Positions 43,120 through 51,745 of a DNA stretch of 64,000 nt are shown piece by piece. A model generated the notes under the pieces. That model searched no databases and was not told where the DNA came from. It saw nothing but the letters and a program-made list of their open reading frames with translations. Both the position numbers and the translations under genes were made by a program. Source of the DNA: an uncultured Lachnospiraceae bacterium (lineage in GTDB: Bacteria > Bacillota > Clostridia > Lachnospirales > Lachnospiraceae); the NCBI GenBank assembly GCA_947629585.1, contig CANREH010000002.1, forward strand, positions 1-64,000. The letters are read 5' to 3'. The first letter of the stretch is position 1. Every line of letters starts with the position of its first letter.

Positions 43120-44007
43120 ATGCATAGTTATTTGAGGGCAATTGGATTTGCCGGGGCAAGAACGAGGACAGATTTGGAAAAGCTGGTAGGGCAGATTATG
43201 GAATCCCCGACAGAGAGATATAAAATGGCGAAAAAAGATCGGGTAAGCCAGGTGGAAATCAGCAAGGATTTTGCGGAGCGTATGGGAATTACGATCCGCG
43301 GGGAATATGATGAGAAAGGTTTTTTTCATTTGGAATCTTATTTTCCTTATTACCGTCCGGATCAGGTAAATGTAAAAGAGGAAATTTTTATCAATAAGCG
43401 GGTGGATACCGATGCCTATACAGGTATGTGCGATGATGTACGGCTTGGCGTTTCCCTGATTTTTTATCTGCAAAATTCGCTCCAGTACCAGGAGCAGCAG
43501 GATAAATACGACGGTATGGGGCGTGTGGTTGCTGCAAGCCTTTGTGCGCTTTCCTCGGAGGGTTCAATCCTTTTGGGAACGGCGCCGGAGATAAGAGATC
43601 CCGCAGGGAGCGCAAAGGAACTCAAGCGTCGGACGAAGCTGATTATGGAGGCAAGAAAAGGAAACCAGGACGCCATTGACAGTCTGACGATTGAAGATAT
43701 TGATTTGTTTGCGATGATTTCCAGGCGTGCAGCGAAAGAAGATTTATATTCTTTAGTAGAAACAACATTTATTCCTTATGGATCAGAATCGGATAACTAT
43801 TCTATTCTTGGCAATATCCTGGGAATGAGGCTTGTGAAAAATCTTTACACCAATGAAGAAGTTTATCAGTTGGAACTTGAATGTAACCAGATATTGTTTG
43901 ATGTATGTATCAACAAAAGAGATTTGGTCGGAATCCCGGAAGTGGGGCGGAGATTTAAAGGGACAATTTGGATGCAGGGAAGGATTGACTTTTCCTCTTA
44001 TCTGTGA
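43120..44007 (+). CDS. DUF3881-family protein
   Basis: A 295-residue soluble protein beginning MHSYLRAIGFAGARTRTDLEKL, with the family words YFPYYRPDQV, DDVRLGVSLIFYLQN, SSEGSILLGT and DLFAMISRRAAKEDL. It is a conserved Lachnospiraceae protein without known function. Its genomic link to signal peptidase I is the only hint. AGGTGA lies seven bases before the ATG. Confidence 0.8.
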   Translation: MHSYLRAIGFAGARTRTDLEKLVGQIMESPTERYKMAKKDRVSQVEISKDFAERMGITIRGEYDEKGFFHLESYFPYYRPDQVNVKEEIFINKRVDTDAYTGMCDDVRLGVSLIFYLQNSLQYQEQQDKYDGMGRVVAASLCALSSEGSILLGTAPEIRDPAGSAKELKRRTKLIMEARKGNQDAIDSLTIEDIDLFAMISRRAAKEDLYSLVETTFIPYGSESDNYSILGNILGMRLVKNLYTNEEVYQLELECNQILFDVCINKRDLVGIPEVGRRFKGTIWMQGRIDFSSYL

Positions 44008-44013
44008 TATACT
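43985..44013 (+). promoter_or_regulatory. Promoter of tRNA-Arg
   Basis: TTGACT (43985-43990) and TATACT (44008-44013) with a 17-base spacer; the -35 lies inside the last codons of the DUF3881 gene. Confidence 0.75.
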
Positions 44014-44030
44014 AGACAAGTATGGTTCTT

Positions 44031-44104
44031 GTCCTCGTAGCTCAGCAGGATAGAGCACACGCCTCCTAAGCGTGGGGTCGGACGTTCGAATCGTCTCGGG
44101 GACG
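44031..44104 (+). tRNA. tRNA-Arg (anticodon CCT)
   Basis: A full cloverleaf: acceptor GTCCTCG / CGGGGAC, D arm with GCTC...GAGC, anticodon stem CACGC / GCGTG with loop CTCCTAA (anticodon CCT, reads AGG), T arm with GTTCGAATC. The CCA end is not encoded. It has its own promoter and terminator and marks the left edge of a region of decayed mobile genes. Confidence 0.95.
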
Positions 44105-44108
44105 TTAT

Positions 44109-44176
44109 AAAAAAGCTGTAAGCCTTTATTTGCAGGTTCTTTCTGAAAGAAATTGATGCAGGGTTATAGCTTTTTG
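44109..44176 (+). terminator. Terminator of tRNA-Arg
   Basis: AAAAAGCTGTAAGCC pairs with GGGTTATAGCTTTTT around an inner TTTCTGAAAGAAA hairpin, ending in TTTTTG. Confidence 0.7.
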
Positions 44177-44180
44177 TTTT

Positions 44181-44196
44181 ATGGCTGAACTGTCAT
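44181..44196. repeat. Short copy of the dispersed repeat end
   Basis: ATGGCTGAACTGTCAT matches the repeat end at 2901-2917. The following 120 bases (44197-44317) hold only a hairpin, GTTCGTCAT / ATGACGAAC at about 44283-44302. Confidence 0.5.
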
Positions 44197-44317
44197 AATA
44201 TTTAAAATTTTCAGGACAGGGTAAAGTAGAGGAGAAAACGAATGAAATATGAAGAAAACCTCATAATCGACGTTTTCTGTTCGTTCGTCATTGATGACGA
44301 ACGCTTGATATCTTTAT

Positions 44318-44818
44318 TTATTTAAACGTGTGGTTCTCGCCCACACGTTTTTCGCCTGTCAGCTTGTGAGCAATGAACTCATAACCTTTCTTTGTCACCA
44401 AATAACAAAATTGCTCTCTATATTTCTGAATCATGATATACGCTATTAACAAAAAAATTGATATGAGCAATTTTGCACGCATCCAATTTGCCAGGAAATC
44501 GCAGCCGAGTCTTGTGACTTTATAACACTTGCTTGATTCTCCTTTAGCGTCCTTGTAGGAAGATGGAATGAAATAATCAGCCATAACTATAGAGTGCTCG
44601 TTTAAAATTTCTATATATCCCTTAATCTGTTTCCTTTCTTTTTCTTGACCATCCAGCTTTCTTAATACTTCTTTGTGTTTCATTCCTATCATTTCCGCAA
44701 TCTCCAGAGTTGTGATAGAAGCGCATTCATTGTAATTGAATCCTTCCCAATTCTGCTCGGTCTGCGATATGTCGGTTCGCTGTGAATCCTGTCGATAAGC
44801 CATCTGGGAATAAGCCAA
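44318..44818 (-). pseudogene. Decayed phage regulatory protein (Rha-like)
   Basis: An open frame of 166 residues. The middle matches the Rha/antirepressor N-terminal domain (TTLEIAEMIGMKHKEVLRKLDG, then YFIPSSYKDAKGESSKCYKVTRLGCDFLANWM), but the normal GEK-type ending appears only after a foreign stretch, as CYLVTKKGYEFIAHKLTGEK. The last codons lie in a hairpin (AAACGTGTGG / CCACACGTTT). The homologous reading can be followed upstream of the ATG (QATAQADP), then meets a stop, so the gene is broken at both ends. Confidence 0.6.
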
Positions 44819-44859
44819 AGGATCAGCTTGTGCTGTCGCCTGCTCTGTATTCTTTCCAT

Positions 44860-45316
44860 ACTATCCATGATACCCTGTTTTAAGGTATCACCGCTTTCGT
44901 TGGTTGTGCTATATGTGTTTGGCAGCACTGGCTCCGGAGCAGGCTCTCCAATGTGTCTTGATATCAAGTGTGTACATAACTTCCCTTACATCGAATCTAA
45001 ACTCGAATAAATTTTTACCATGATTCTTCACCATGCAATCCCCGATTTCGTCAAGCATAACATCCACAAAAACGTCCATTCCCATACCTTTTCCTTTTTT
45101 AAGCACGAAACGACCATCTTTCAAATCTTCCTCGCTTATCCCTATGCCCTTCTCTCTGAAACTCGCAAGAAGCAGCTTCGGCTTTTTTGAAAAGTCTATG
45201 CCGATGTATATGCTTTTGTGCTTTTTATTACTGGTAAGCACATTAAGCAATGTTTTTTTGTCAGGATCTTCTTTAAAGCCCTGATAGATTAAATATTTTT
45301 TCATTGCTGTATTCAT
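44860..45316 (-). pseudogene. Frameshifted hypothetical protein of the decayed island
   Basis: A 135-residue frame starts at 45316 (MKKYLIYQGFKEDPDKKTLLN...) and ends abruptly with an implausible tail after KTH. Shifting frame at that point gives IGEPAPEPVLPNTYSTTNESGDTLKQGIMDSMERIQ, which reads on naturally, so one base has been gained or lost near 44960. I do not recognise the family. The surrounding sequence is AT-rich and the neighbours are phage and recombinase relics. Confidence 0.5.
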
Positions 45317-45677
45317 TATTATGAACGCTCCTTTCTTTTTTCACTTTTGAAATTATAATGCTTACTGATAATTACGATTTTGTTCAGCATATATATTATT
45401 TTAGCGGTAAAAATTTCAAAAACAATTCTTGAAATAAATAAATTTTGATGTATAATATAAATGACAAAGATAAAAATAACAAAATTTAAACATTAAAAAA
45501 TGCAACTAACAATTTTGCAAGAACGGAATGCTAACAACAAAAAATAAAAAATATCAAGCAAAAAAAGATATTAAATATTACTATTTAATGCTATTATTAT
45601 GCCTGCTTTTATACATATAGCAAAAATTAATTAACAAAAATAATAAATAATTTTAAACATTATTTTTTCGTTACGCA
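45317..45677. other. AT-rich gap without recognisable genes
   Basis: About 360 bases of very AT-rich DNA with no supported gene. A possible plus-strand promoter (TTGAAA, 16 bases, TATAAT near 45434-45461) leads into nothing recognisable. The composition differs sharply from the core genes and fits foreign or decaying DNA. Confidence 0.6.
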
Positions 45678-45711
45678 CAAAAAAAGAAGTGTTAAAATTT
45701 CTGCACTCCTT
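45678..45711 (-). terminator. Terminator after the recombinase relic
   Basis: On the minus strand GGAGTG...CACTTC forms a short stem followed by seven T. Confidence 0.5.
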
Positions 45712-45779
45712 TTCATTCCCAAAATATTGGGAACAGCTATATCTTTACCATTATCCTATTTTCATGCTTCTGCTCCGCT

Positions 45780-46335
45780 GCTGTGGTTCCTGATAATACG
45801 GTTCACTGTACTTCTGGATAGATCGTATTCCTCACTGTGTCGGCTATCTTCATGCAGTTGTTATACAATGCCATTACCATTTCTGATTTCTCGTTCTGCT
45901 TGCTTGGTCTGCCTCCATTTCTCCCTCATGCCTTTGCAGATGCAAGCCCTTCTTTTGTGCGCTGGCTGATTAGATCTCTCTCCAACTGTGATAATCCCGA
46001 CATTACAGTCAATAAAAAAGCATTGTAAGGATTGCTGTTTGTGGTATCCAGCCATTCATCATCCAGGCTTTTTATATAAGAACCTTTATTTGTGATTTTA
46101 TCGACGATGTTAAGCAGATCCTTTGTGTTCCTGGAAATCCTTGTCAAATCGGCGATAATGACCGTATCGCCCGGTTCCAAATCATTGATTAACCTGTTCT
46201 GTTCCAGTCTATCTGCTTTCGTGCCTGTCGTTTTTTCACAGTACAGATGTTTTCTGCTTACTCCTGCTTTCGTAAGCTTATCCGTTTGCATGTCTAAGTT
46301 CTGGCTTTCCGTAGAAATCCTTATTTTATGGGATT
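45780..46335 (-). pseudogene. Decayed serine recombinase (resolvase family)
   Basis: The catalytic domain is well kept: RISTESQNLDMQTDKL with the nucleophilic serine, then GDTVIIADLTRISRNTKDLL and GLSQLERDLISQRTKEGLASAKA. Directly after KA the arginine codon CGA expected in the common ARGRNGGRP hinge is TGA (45926-45928), and GRNGGRPSKQNEK follows in the same frame. Further on another shift is needed to read EEYDLSRSTVNRIIR, the DNA-binding helix-turn-helix. The N-terminus lacks the usual start and joins unrelated sequence (up to 46405). Inactive unless the stop is read through. Confidence 0.75.
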
Positions 46336-46404
46336 TGTTCAGATAACGAAAAAGTGTGTCAAAAACGTTCGGAAAAATGCTTACCTGGAATAGGATACGT
46401 GTCA

Positions 46405-46631
46405 AAATTATACATTGATTTTACCGTAGGCACCAAAGCGATGTCGGCAGCGGCAGTGATGGCAGGTGTGGTCATTAATATCCAGTTGGTTTATGTGGAA
46501 ACGAATGGGGTTCTATTGATATATTAAAGAGATTAAGATCTGCCGTATATCTTCGTAATAACAGTATTTTTGCACATGGGCTTTCTCCGGTCAGTTTAAT
46601 GGATATCAAAAATTTAAATGTTATGTCATAG
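46405..46631 (+). pseudogene. Fragment of a CARF/HEPN CRISPR ancillary protein (Csm6/TIGR02710-like)
   Basis: Two frames hold remnants of one protein. The first reads YIDFTVGTKAMSAAAVMAG, like the DxTGGTKAMSAA loop of CARF domains that bind cyclic oligoadenylate. The second, after a stop and frame shift, reads LRSAVYLRNNSIFAHGLSPVS, where RNNSIFAH fits the R-x4-6-H ribonuclease motif of HEPN domains. The beginning and the middle are missing. It lies immediately upstream of a damaged cas1, which supports the reading as a type III-associated nuclease. Confidence 0.55.
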
Positions 46632-46673
46632 GTTTATTTCAAAGTTTTTGTGAAATTGAAGGAGTTGATTTTG

Positions 46674-47381
46674 AGTGGTATGTTAAGGAAAATGCAGTAT
46701 GTGAATCTGGAATATTTCAGGTATAATTCCATTGGTGTAAAGGGATCGGGAAACTTTTTGAGGCTTTCCCAGTATGAATATTATCTTGATGTAAAAAGAC
46801 GGACTGCCATTGCAAGGAAGATTACAGAAAATAAAATTGAAAACCAGATTGCTGTGATTCGCCATTACCGATGGACTGGCAATTCTTATGATTGGAAAGC
46901 GGATATTAAAAAAATAGCAGAGTATAGGGATACGTTAGTGGAAAAGGATCAGATAAACCCTATTATGGGCGTGGAAGGAATCTTAAGCCTTGTCTATGCT
47001 TTTTTGGTAAAGGATTTGTGTATGGTGTTGGAAAGTGAATCCTTTGAGATGTATCTGGGATTTTTGCATGGGGTGCGGTATGGGCGGAAATCCTTAGCCC
47101 TTGATTTTGTGGAAGAATTCCGGCAGCCTGCAGGAGATCGGCTTGTTTTATATTTATTTAATAAAAATATTTTAAAACAGGGGGATTTTAACGAAGAAGA
47201 TGGGGAAATTTTTCTGACGGAAGAAGGTTTCCGGAAATTTTGCACAGAATATGAGAAATGGATTTTGAAGGACTGTAAAGAAGGGAAAAATTACAGGGAA
47301 TTAATGAAGATACAGGCAGGTAAATTAAAAAAAGCAATTCAGCAGGGGAAAGAATACGAACCTTATCGGATGAAATTGTAG
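46674..47381 (+). pseudogene. cas1: Truncated, internally deleted cas1
   Basis: The 3' half is clearly Cas1: NFLRLSQYEYYLDVKRRTAIARKI, NKIENQIAVIRHY, IMGVEG (metal-binding glutamate), GFLHG and YGRKSLALDFVEEFRQPAGDRLVL. The first 70 or so residues of a normal Cas1 are missing, and IMGVEG is joined directly to ILSLVYAFLVKD, an in-frame loss of about 60 residues that normally hold the YF...GR.RRPP.DP.NA segment. A frame of 243 residues (from 46650) is open, but the integrase could not be functional. An intact protein is about 320-340 residues. Confidence 0.75.
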
Positions 47382-47406
47382 CATTATAGGAAGTTTGGAA
47401 ATAGTT

Positions 47407-47678
47407 ATGAGACTATGTGTTGTCAGTTATGATATTGCAAAAACGAAGACAAGGAATCAACTTTTTAAAGTTTTTTTTGAAGCAGAACGATTGATGGAAT
47501 TTGATCATAAAATGGAAAATCTGGGAGGAAGGTATTTCTGGTATTCTGATGATTTTTTGTTTTTGGGAAATTGGGGAGAATTTTTGATAATGCAGGGATT
47601 GACTGTGTGGAACTGGAAATAGGGATGCTGCTTAGAAAAAAGACAGATTTGGGTTATGAATGGATCATTGCTTTATAA
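47407..47678 (+). pseudogene. cas2 start joined to a reverse-transcriptase-like fragment
   Basis: The ATG at 47407 begins a Cas2-like N-terminus (MRLCVVSYDIAKTKTRNQLFKV). After about 25 residues the sequence switches to EFDHKMENLGGRYFWYSDDFLFLG, which resembles the region of reverse transcriptases around the catalytic YxDD box (compare LDKELEKRG...RYADDFLIF in group II intron-type enzymes). A further frame shift near 47585 is needed to continue (FDNAGIDCVELEIG) to a stop at 47678. Best explained as a deletion that fused cas2 to a neighbouring RT gene. Confidence 0.5.
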
Positions 47679-47695
47679 AAGATTTAAGTTAGATC

Positions 47696-47724
47696 TTGTA
47701 ATTACTGGATTCCTGTGTTATACT
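47696..47724 (+). promoter_or_regulatory. Promoter of the 47.7-56.4 kb gene run
   Basis: TTGTAA (47696-47701) and TATACT (47719-47724) with a 17-base spacer, 41 bases before the ATG at 47765. Confidence 0.75.
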
Positions 47725-47764
47725 GCCATAAGCAAGTTTATTTACAAAGGAGCGAATATCTGAT

Positions 47765-48649
47765 ATGGATAAAAAAATACAATGGCATCCTGGGTTTGTA
47801 GCAGCAGTCAATTTGGAACTGGCAGAAAACAGAAATGCGTTGATTTATGAAAAAGAATATAATTTGAATACGAAACCATTGGAAATTGATCTTCTGGTGA
47901 TAAAAAAAGATCCCGGGGTCAGAATCAATAATGAGATAGGAAAGATATTCCGGGGGCATAATATTATGGAATATAAATCACCGGAGGATCATCTGAATAT
48001 CGATACCTTTTACAAATCCGGCGCTTATGCTATGCTTTACAAGGCTTATGGGAATACAGTAGATGAAAGGAAAGCAGACGATATTACAGTATCTATTGTA
48101 AGAGAAACGAAACCAGAAGGGTTATTTGAGTATTTTTACAATCATGGATACAGGACTGCAAATCCTTATCATGGGATTTATTATGTTTTGGATCATGTTT
48201 TATTTAAGACGCAAATTATAGTTACAAAGGAATTGGATAAGGATAACCATATATGGATGAAATCACTATCCAGAAATTTAAAGGAACAGGATATGAAGGA
48301 GTTAATTTATAGAATTAACTGTCTTAAAGGAAAACTGGATAAAGAGCTTGCAGATTCTGTGTTAGAAGTAAGTGTACGGGCAAATAAAGAGATGATGAAA
48401 GATCTGAGGGGAGAGGATATTATGTGTGAAGCATTGCTGGAAATTATGGAACCGGAAATTATGGAAATAAGGAGACGGGCGAAAGAAGAAGGCCAGATGG
48501 AAGGAAGAGCGGAAGGTGAAAGCAGAAGTGAATCCAGGATTATTTTAAATATGTACAAAAAAGGATGTCCCTTGGAACTTATTGCAGAGGTATGTGGAAA
48601 AAGTGTTGAAGAAGTAGAACAGATGGTTAAAAAGCAGTATAATAAATAA
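47765..48649 (+). CDS. PD-(D/E)XK nuclease-like protein with Rpn-type C-terminus
   Basis: A 294-residue soluble protein. The N-terminal half has LEIDLLVIKK followed about 30 residues later by NIMEYKSPED, which gives the D...ExK signature of PD-(D/E)XK nucleases. The C-terminal 70 residues are charged (RRRAKEEGQMEGRAEGESRSES) and end in a helical LELIAEVCGKSVEEVEQMVK segment as in Rpn/transposase-related proteins. The exact role is unknown. It is intact, unlike its left-hand neighbours, and heads a plus-strand gene run. AAAGGAGC lies before the ATG. Confidence 0.75.
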   Translation: MDKKIQWHPGFVAAVNLELAENRNALIYEKEYNLNTKPLEIDLLVIKKDPGVRINNEIGKIFRGHNIMEYKSPEDHLNIDTFYKSGAYAMLYKAYGNTVDERKADDITVSIVRETKPEGLFEYFYNHGYRTANPYHGIYYVLDHVLFKTQIIVTKELDKDNHIWMKSLSRNLKEQDMKELIYRINCLKGKLDKELADSVLEVSVRANKEMMKDLRGEDIMCEALLEIMEPEIMEIRRRAKEEGQMEGRAEGESRSESRIILNMYKKGCPLELIAEVCGKSVEEVEQMVKKQYNK

Positions 48650-48663
48650 AGAAGGAAAAAACA

Positions 48664-49503
48664 ATGAATTCGCATAATAATCAGAAAAAGATAGCGGTCA
48701 TTAATGATATGTCCGGTTTTGGACGGTGTTCGCTGGCAGTGGAGATACCGATTATTTCTTATCTGCGTGTCCAGTGCTGTCCGGTGCCGACCTCTATTTT
48801 TTCAAACCATACCGGGTTTGAGCATTATTTTTTTGATGATTATACAAGTAAAATGGAGGAATATATTTCCCACTGGGAGCGGCTGGGGCTTTCTTTTTGC
48901 GGTATCTGTTCCGGGTTTTTAGGCTCGAAGGAACAGATTGAAATTGTGGAGGATTTTTTTAAGAGGTTTAAAAAGGAATCTACGATTGCGATTGTAGATC
49001 CGATTATGGGAGATTATGGGAAACCATACGGGACGTATACACCGGAAATGTGCCGGGAAATGAAAAAGTTGGTAAGGTATGCAGATATCCTGACTCCTAA
49101 TCTGACGGAGGCATGTATTTTAACGGATCGGGAATATGAAAAGACCACCGGAAGCAACCGGGAGCTTGTGGAGATTGCAGAAGAGCTGATGGAGATGGGA
49201 CCGGAGAAAGTGGTGATTACCGGCGTTCCTCAAAAGAGTTTTTTGACGAATATTATTTGTGAAAAAGGGAAGAATCCTAAGTTTATTAAAAGAAAAAAAA
49301 TCGGCGTGAACCGTTCCGGTACGGGAGATGTGTTTTCGGCGATTTTATCTGCGGATGCGGTGAATCATGTTGATTTTGCAAGATCAGTGGAAAAAGCTGC
49401 CGATTTTATTGTAAAATGTATCCGCCGTTCGATAGAGCTTGAGATCCCGGTGACGGACGGGGTTTGTTTTGAAGAGGTTTTATATCAGTTAAGACAGGAT
49501 TAA
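48664..49503 (+). CDS. pdxY: Pyridoxal/pyridoxamine kinase (PfkB-like ribokinase fold)
   Basis: A 279-residue kinase that phosphorylates vitamin B6 vitamers for salvage of pyridoxal phosphate. It begins with VINDMSGFGRCSLAVEIPI, has DPIMGDYGKPYGTY, LTPNLTEACILT and the ATP/anion-hole motif NRSGTGDVFSAIL, where GTGD carries the catalytic aspartate. It starts 14 bases after the PD-(D/E)XK gene and is probably in the same transcript. The downstream decarboxylase-family gene uses pyridoxal phosphate. Confidence 0.88.
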   Translation: MNSHNNQKKIAVINDMSGFGRCSLAVEIPIISYLRVQCCPVPTSIFSNHTGFEHYFFDDYTSKMEEYISHWERLGLSFCGICSGFLGSKEQIEIVEDFFKRFKKESTIAIVDPIMGDYGKPYGTYTPEMCREMKKLVRYADILTPNLTEACILTDREYEKTTGSNRELVEIAEELMEMGPEKVVITGVPQKSFLTNIICEKGKNPKFIKRKKIGVNRSGTGDVFSAILSADAVNHVDFARSVEKAADFIVKCIRRSIELEIPVTDGVCFEEVLYQLRQD

Positions 49504-49539
49504 GTTCAGAAAGAAGACAGGAAGAAAAGAGGTAAGATT

Positions 49540-50139
49540 ATGGTAATTTTATATGAGGTTCACAATAATTTATATGTCAATATGACGAATCGATGTCCTT
49601 GTTCCTGTGTGTTCTGCCTGCGCCAGACGAAGCAGGAAATGAACCATTCCGGCAGCTTATGGCTGGAAAGGGAGCCGACAGCAGAAGAAGTGAAACAGGA
49701 ATTTTCTAAGTTTGACATGGACAAATATGAGGAAGTTGTTTTCTGCGGATTTGGTGAGCCGACGGAACGCTTGGATGATTTGCTGGAGGTTGCGAGGTTT
49801 GTGAAAGAGACGTATGGGAAGACGACAAGGGTGAATACGAACGGCTTGTCGGATTTAATGTATGGGGAAAATACCGCGCCAAGATTTGAGGGTCTGATAG
49901 ATATTGTTTCTATCAGTTTAAATACGCCAAATAAGGAGCGTTATTTAGAGCTTACCAGAAGTAAATTTGGTATAGAATCCTTTGACGCCATGCTGGCATT
50001 TGCGGAAAATGTGAAAAATTATGTAAAGCAGGTAGTATTGACAACGGTTTCTACGACCTTATCCCCGGAAGAGGAAGAGGAGTGCCGGAAAATCTGTGAA
50101 TCAATCGGGGTTACTTACCGAATCCGTCCATTTGAATAA
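49540..50139 (+). CDS. Short radical SAM protein (TatD-associated type)
   Basis: A 199-residue radical SAM protein with NMTNRCPCSCVFCLR, in which C-x3-C-x2-C holds the 4Fe-4S cluster, FCGFGEPTERLDDL (the GEP motif) and TRVNTNGLSDL. It is short, without an auxiliary cluster domain, and matches the family found near TatD nucleases in Firmicutes; no tatD is adjacent here. The substrate is unknown. AAGAGGTAAG precedes the ATG. Confidence 0.82.
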   Translation: MVILYEVHNNLYVNMTNRCPCSCVFCLRQTKQEMNHSGSLWLEREPTAEEVKQEFSKFDMDKYEEVVFCGFGEPTERLDDLLEVARFVKETYGKTTRVNTNGLSDLMYGENTAPRFEGLIDIVSISLNTPNKERYLELTRSKFGIESFDAMLAFAENVKNYVKQVVLTTVSTTLSPEEEEECRKICESIGVTYRIRPFE

Positions 50140-50210
50140 GGGGAAAAAGATGGAATCAAGCCATACTTGTCCAAAAACAGAGGTAAGAACAGTTGCAAGA
50201 AGGTTAAGAA

Positions 50211-51677
50211 ATGAAGAAGTTATATGATGCCCTTTCTGAATATGCGGAATCGGATGTATACCCGTTTCATATGCCGGGGCATAAACGGAATTTGGAAATT
50301 TGCCGGATGGGAGAGCCTTACCGGATGGATATTACGGAGATTGACGGTTTTGACAATCTCCATGATGCAAAGGGGATTTTAAAAAATGCTATGGATACTG
50401 CGTCTCATATGTATGATGCGCAGGAAACCTTTTTTCTTGTTAATGGAAGCAGCAGCGGTATTTTGTCTGCGGTTCTTGCCTGTACGAAGGAAGGGGACGA
50501 GATTTTAATTGCAAGGAATTGCCATAAATCGGCGTATCATGCGCTGTATCTTGGAAATTTAATTCCGCATTATCTGTACCCGGAGGAAAAAAACGGGATT
50601 TCGATGGAAATTTCCCCGGAGGATGTGGAAGCTGCCTTAAAACAATATCCGAAAGTACGTGCCGTTGTGATCGTTTCCCCGACTTATGAAGGAATCGTGT
50701 CCGACATCCAAAGGATAGCGAAATTAGCGCATAAATATGGCTGCCCTTTGATTGTAGATGAGGCGCATGGGGCGCATTTTGGTTTTGCGAAAGGGTTTCC
50801 GGAAACGGCGGTGCGTCTTGGCGCCGATCTGGTTATTCAGAGCGTTCATAAAACGCTGCCGTCGTTTACCCAGACGGCACTTCTGCATATAGGAAAACAG
50901 GAACAAAATAGTTGGATAGACAGGGAACGGCTGTGCCGTTTTCTGTCTATTTTTCAAACCTCCAGCCCGTCGTATCTTTTGATGGCAGGGATAGAGAAAA
51001 GTCTGGAACTTGTAGAGAAGGAAGGAAAATTTTTATTTCCGCAGCTTCTGGAAAAGATAGGGATTTTCCGGCAGAGGACAAAAAATTTAAAATATCTTTC
51101 CATTCCGGAGTTTGCTCATGCCGATCCGAGTAAACTGGTGATTTTTCCTGACAGAAATTCAGGAAAAAACGGGCATTGGCTGTACCGGGAATTATTAGAT
51201 CGGTATCATTTGCAGATGGAAATGGAATCAATGGAATATGTGCTTGCCATGACAAGCATTGCCGATACGAAAGAAGGGTTTGAAAGGCTGGCCGAAGCTC
51301 TGGAAGAAATTGATCAGACATTGGAAACGGAAAAAGAAAATTTAAAGGAAACGAAAGAAAGAGAAAAGAAAGAAAGAGAAGGAAACGAAAAGAAAAAAGA
51401 TTCTGGCAGTGTTTTTGACAGAATGCAGGAAATGAAAAAGCTGACGGCAGTAGTTACCATCCGGCAGGCATTGGACTCTCAAAAAAAGAGCTGCCCGTTA
51501 AAGGAAGCGGAAGGGCTTATAAGCGCGGATTATATTTATTTATATCCGCCGGGAATCCCTCTGATTGTCCCGGGAGAGCAGTTTACAAAAGAGCTTATTT
51601 TTATCCTGGAAAAAGAGAGGAAAGCCGGGCTGGAGGTAAAAGGAGTATCGGAAAAGGAAATGGTTTTCGTGATATAA
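50211..51677 (+). CDS. Orn/Lys/Arg decarboxylase-family PLP enzyme
   Basis: A 488-residue fold-type I PLP enzyme of the short YaaO/SpeA type. It shows PFHMPGHKRN, TEIDGFDNLHDAKGILK, LVNGSSSGILSA, VDEAHGAHFGF and SVHKTLPSFTQTALLH, where the lysine of HKTL binds PLP. The C-terminal domain follows a long insert of Lys and Glu (about 375-405, ETEKENLKETKEREKKERE), which is unusual. The product could be cadaverine, putrescine or agmatine. In many Firmicutes this gene lies next to a nucleotide kinase gene, as here after the DUF445 gene. Confidence 0.88.
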   Translation: MKKLYDALSEYAESDVYPFHMPGHKRNLEICRMGEPYRMDITEIDGFDNLHDAKGILKNAMDTASHMYDAQETFFLVNGSSSGILSAVLACTKEGDEILIARNCHKSAYHALYLGNLIPHYLYPEEKNGISMEISPEDVEAALKQYPKVRAVVIVSPTYEGIVSDIQRIAKLAHKYGCPLIVDEAHGAHFGFAKGFPETAVRLGADLVIQSVHKTLPSFTQTALLHIGKQEQNSWIDRERLCRFLSIFQTSSPSYLLMAGIEKSLELVEKEGKFLFPQLLEKIGIFRQRTKNLKYLSIPEFAHADPSKLVIFPDRNSGKNGHWLYRELLDRYHLQMEMESMEYVLAMTSIADTKEGFERLAEALEEIDQTLETEKENLKETKEREKKEREGNEKKKDSGSVFDRMQEMKKLTAVVTIRQALDSQKKSCPLKEAEGLISADYIYLYPPGIPLIVPGEQFTKELIFILEKERKAGLEVKGVSEKEMVFVI

Positions 51678-51680
51678 ATT

Positions 51681-51713
51681 GCAGCCAAATTAAGCTGATG
51701 GCTGAACTGTTAT
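51681..51713. repeat. Copy of one end of the dispersed repeat
   Basis: GCAGCCAAATTAA then GCTGATGGCTGAACTGTTAT is the reverse complement of 2743-2775 with four changes, lying right after the decarboxylase stop. Confidence 0.75.
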
Positions 51714-51745
51714 GAATTTTTTGAAAAGTGGAAAGGAAGAAGTTT

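Noticed and set aside
44031..44104. Second copy of the tRNA-Arg 3' end as an attachment site
   Set aside because: Reading to 47.7 kb showed no repeat of the T-arm and acceptor sequence.
45727..46346. Several plus-strand open frames opposite the recombinase relic
   Set aside because: They are antisense to recognisable recombinase sequence and show no protein-like pattern.
46650..47381. Functional cas1
   Set aside because: Although the frame is open for 243 residues, the N-terminal domain and a central block of about 60 residues are missing.
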